Assembly (NCBI GenBank): GCA_021442155.1
Contig: CM038215.1
Span: 279,422,413-279,486,412, forward strand
DNA: 64,000 nucleotides
Reading direction: 5' to 3'
DNA from: Cymbidium sinense
Taxonomy: Eukaryota > Streptophyta > Magnoliopsida > Asparagales > Orchidaceae
The notes beneath the pieces were generated by a model. The model worked only from the letters and a program-made list of their open reading frames with translations. It did not search any database and was not told where the DNA came from. The position numbers and the translations under genes were made by a program. This document shows positions 63,185 through 64,000 of the stretch, piece by piece (the first letter of the stretch is position 1; every line of letters starts with the position of its first letter).

Positions 63185-63505
63185 TTTAGGTTTAGATTTA
63201 TTTATTTATTTTATTAATTTAGGTTTTATTTAGTTTAGTTTAAGTTTAAGTTTAGGTTTAAGTTTAGGTTTATTTATTTATTTTATTAATTTAGGTTTTA
63301 TTTAGTTTAGTTTAAGTTTAGGTTTAAGTTTAAGTTTATTTTAGGTTTAAGTTTAGGTTTATTTTAGGTTTAGGTTTAGGTTTTATTTTATTTTTTAGGT
63401 TTAGGTTTTTTTAGGTTTTTTTTAATTTTTATTTTTAGTTTATTTTTAGTTTAGTTTAGTTTATTTAGCTCATTTAGTTTAGTTTAAGTTTAGGTTTATT
63501 TAGCT
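63184..63505 (+). repeat. Degenerate telomere-like (TTTAGG)n tract
   Basis: About 320 bases of TTTAGG, TTTAG, TTTAAG and TTTATT units, one G short of the plant telomere unit TTTAGGG. A ~75-bp block beginning TTTATTTATTTATTTTATT occurs twice in tandem (from ~63195 and ~63269). It leads directly into the LINE ORF at 63520. Confidence 0.75.
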
Positions 63506-63519
63506 TGAATACGGAAAAA

Positions 63520-64000
63520 ATGCTGAGCATCATCTGTCCAAGTGTTAATAAGTTCACATTATGGACTGCAAAGAAGTTAGTCCATGAAACTAGAATTAGG
63601 TTAGGATTTTGGAATATAGGTACTCTTATAGGTAAATTAATGGAATTAATAGATATTATGGTTCATAGAAAGATAACTATTTTATGTGTTCAAGAAACTA
63701 AATGGTTGGTGAGAAGGCCAAGGAGATTGATAGTTTAGGTTTTAAACTTTGGTATTCTAGTAAAAGTCGAACTAGAAATGGTGTAGGTGTGATTATAGAT
63801 AAAAGTTTGAAGAATAATATTATAAGTATTAATAGATGTGGAGATAGAATTATAGCTTTAAAGATTATTATTGATACTAAGATTATTAATGTTATAAGTG
63901 TCTATGCTCCTCAAGTAGGTTTGGAGGTAAGCTCAAAAGAAAATTTTTGGAATGAATTAGAGGGATTAATATAAAAGATACCTCTTGAAGAAAAAGTATT
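63520..64000 (+). pseudogene. RTE-type LINE 5' part: endonuclease domain, frameshifted, partial
   Basis: ATG at 63520. An apurinic-endonuclease-like (EEP) domain is readable: RLGFWNIGTL (Asn of the N-terminal motif), ITILCVQETKW (catalytic Glu), GFKLWYSSKSRTRNGVGVII, RIIALKI and INVISVYAPQ. This endonuclease nicks target DNA for target-primed reverse transcription. Right after QETKW one base is missing, moving the expected VGEKAKEI block into the next frame, which stays open to about 63974 before a stop. The reverse transcriptase would lie beyond the window. The 3' fragments of the same general family recur across the window. Confidence 0.8.

Noticed and set aside
63184..63505. Chromosome end (true telomere)
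   Set aside because: Units are TTTAGG and highly degenerate, and are followed by LINE coding sequence; at most an interstitial tract.

Overview
The window is nuclear DNA of a flowering plant. It is AT-rich, the genes carry GT-AG introns (some over 2 kb), several are preceded by CT/GA-rich leaders, and the recognisable proteins are plant versions: eL22, a HIG1-domain protein, a PARP2 with two SAP domains, and an F-box protein. The species cannot be fixed from this sequence. About five protein-coding genes sit in a matrix of nested transposons and AT-rich decay. No organellar, bacterial or viral gene block, tRNA, rRNA or CRISPR array was found.

Layout. 1-5.4 kb: a minus-strand tRNA-derived SINE, a Harbinger-type MITE and a single-exon minus-strand F-box gene (4620-5345) followed by two progressively truncated tandem copies of its 3' end. 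6.6-10.4 kb: a complete but non-coding LTR retrotransposon (both LTRs, TSD AGATT) carrying an ~85-bp minisatellite and a GC-rich cryptic-repeat island. 11.8-12.1 kb: a small predicted membrane protein gene. 12.1-18 kb: AT-rich decay with a SINE that has a 14-bp TSD. 18.8-21.2 kb: a three-exon HIG1-domain gene. 24.8-30.9 kb: a solo LTR of the same family as the 6.6-kb element (TSD ATCAT), split by a 5.05-kb hAT element (TSD ATTCAAAT) with a decayed transposase. 31.6-34.8 kb: a two-exon eL22 ribosomal protein gene with a telo-box leader. 34.8-41.7 kb: no recognisable gene. 42.0-57.0 kb: an 18-exon PARP2 gene with all three catalytic residues present but a 2-base insertion in exon 3 that stops the frame after residue 160; its introns carry LINE 3' ends, a MITE and a degenerate duplicate of exon 4. 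57.6-60.2 kb: a SINE split by a 2.46-kb non-autonomous hAT element (TSD GTCACAAG). 60.7-61.1 kb: a short hAT-like element. 63.2-64 kb: degenerate telomere-like TTTAGG repeats running into the 5' endonuclease part of an RTE-type LINE that leaves the window.

The host genes do not form a pathway. They are separate housekeeping or stress genes: ubiquitin ligase adaptor, mitochondrial inner membrane, translation, and DNA damage/ADP-ribosylation. The strongest observations are the datable nested insertions, the PARP2 frameshift and exon-4 duplication, and an extremely short 35-bp LINE-tail insertion with a 10-bp TSD. I found no convincing undescribed multi-gene system. All boundaries come from reading the sequence by eye; no alignment or database search was run.
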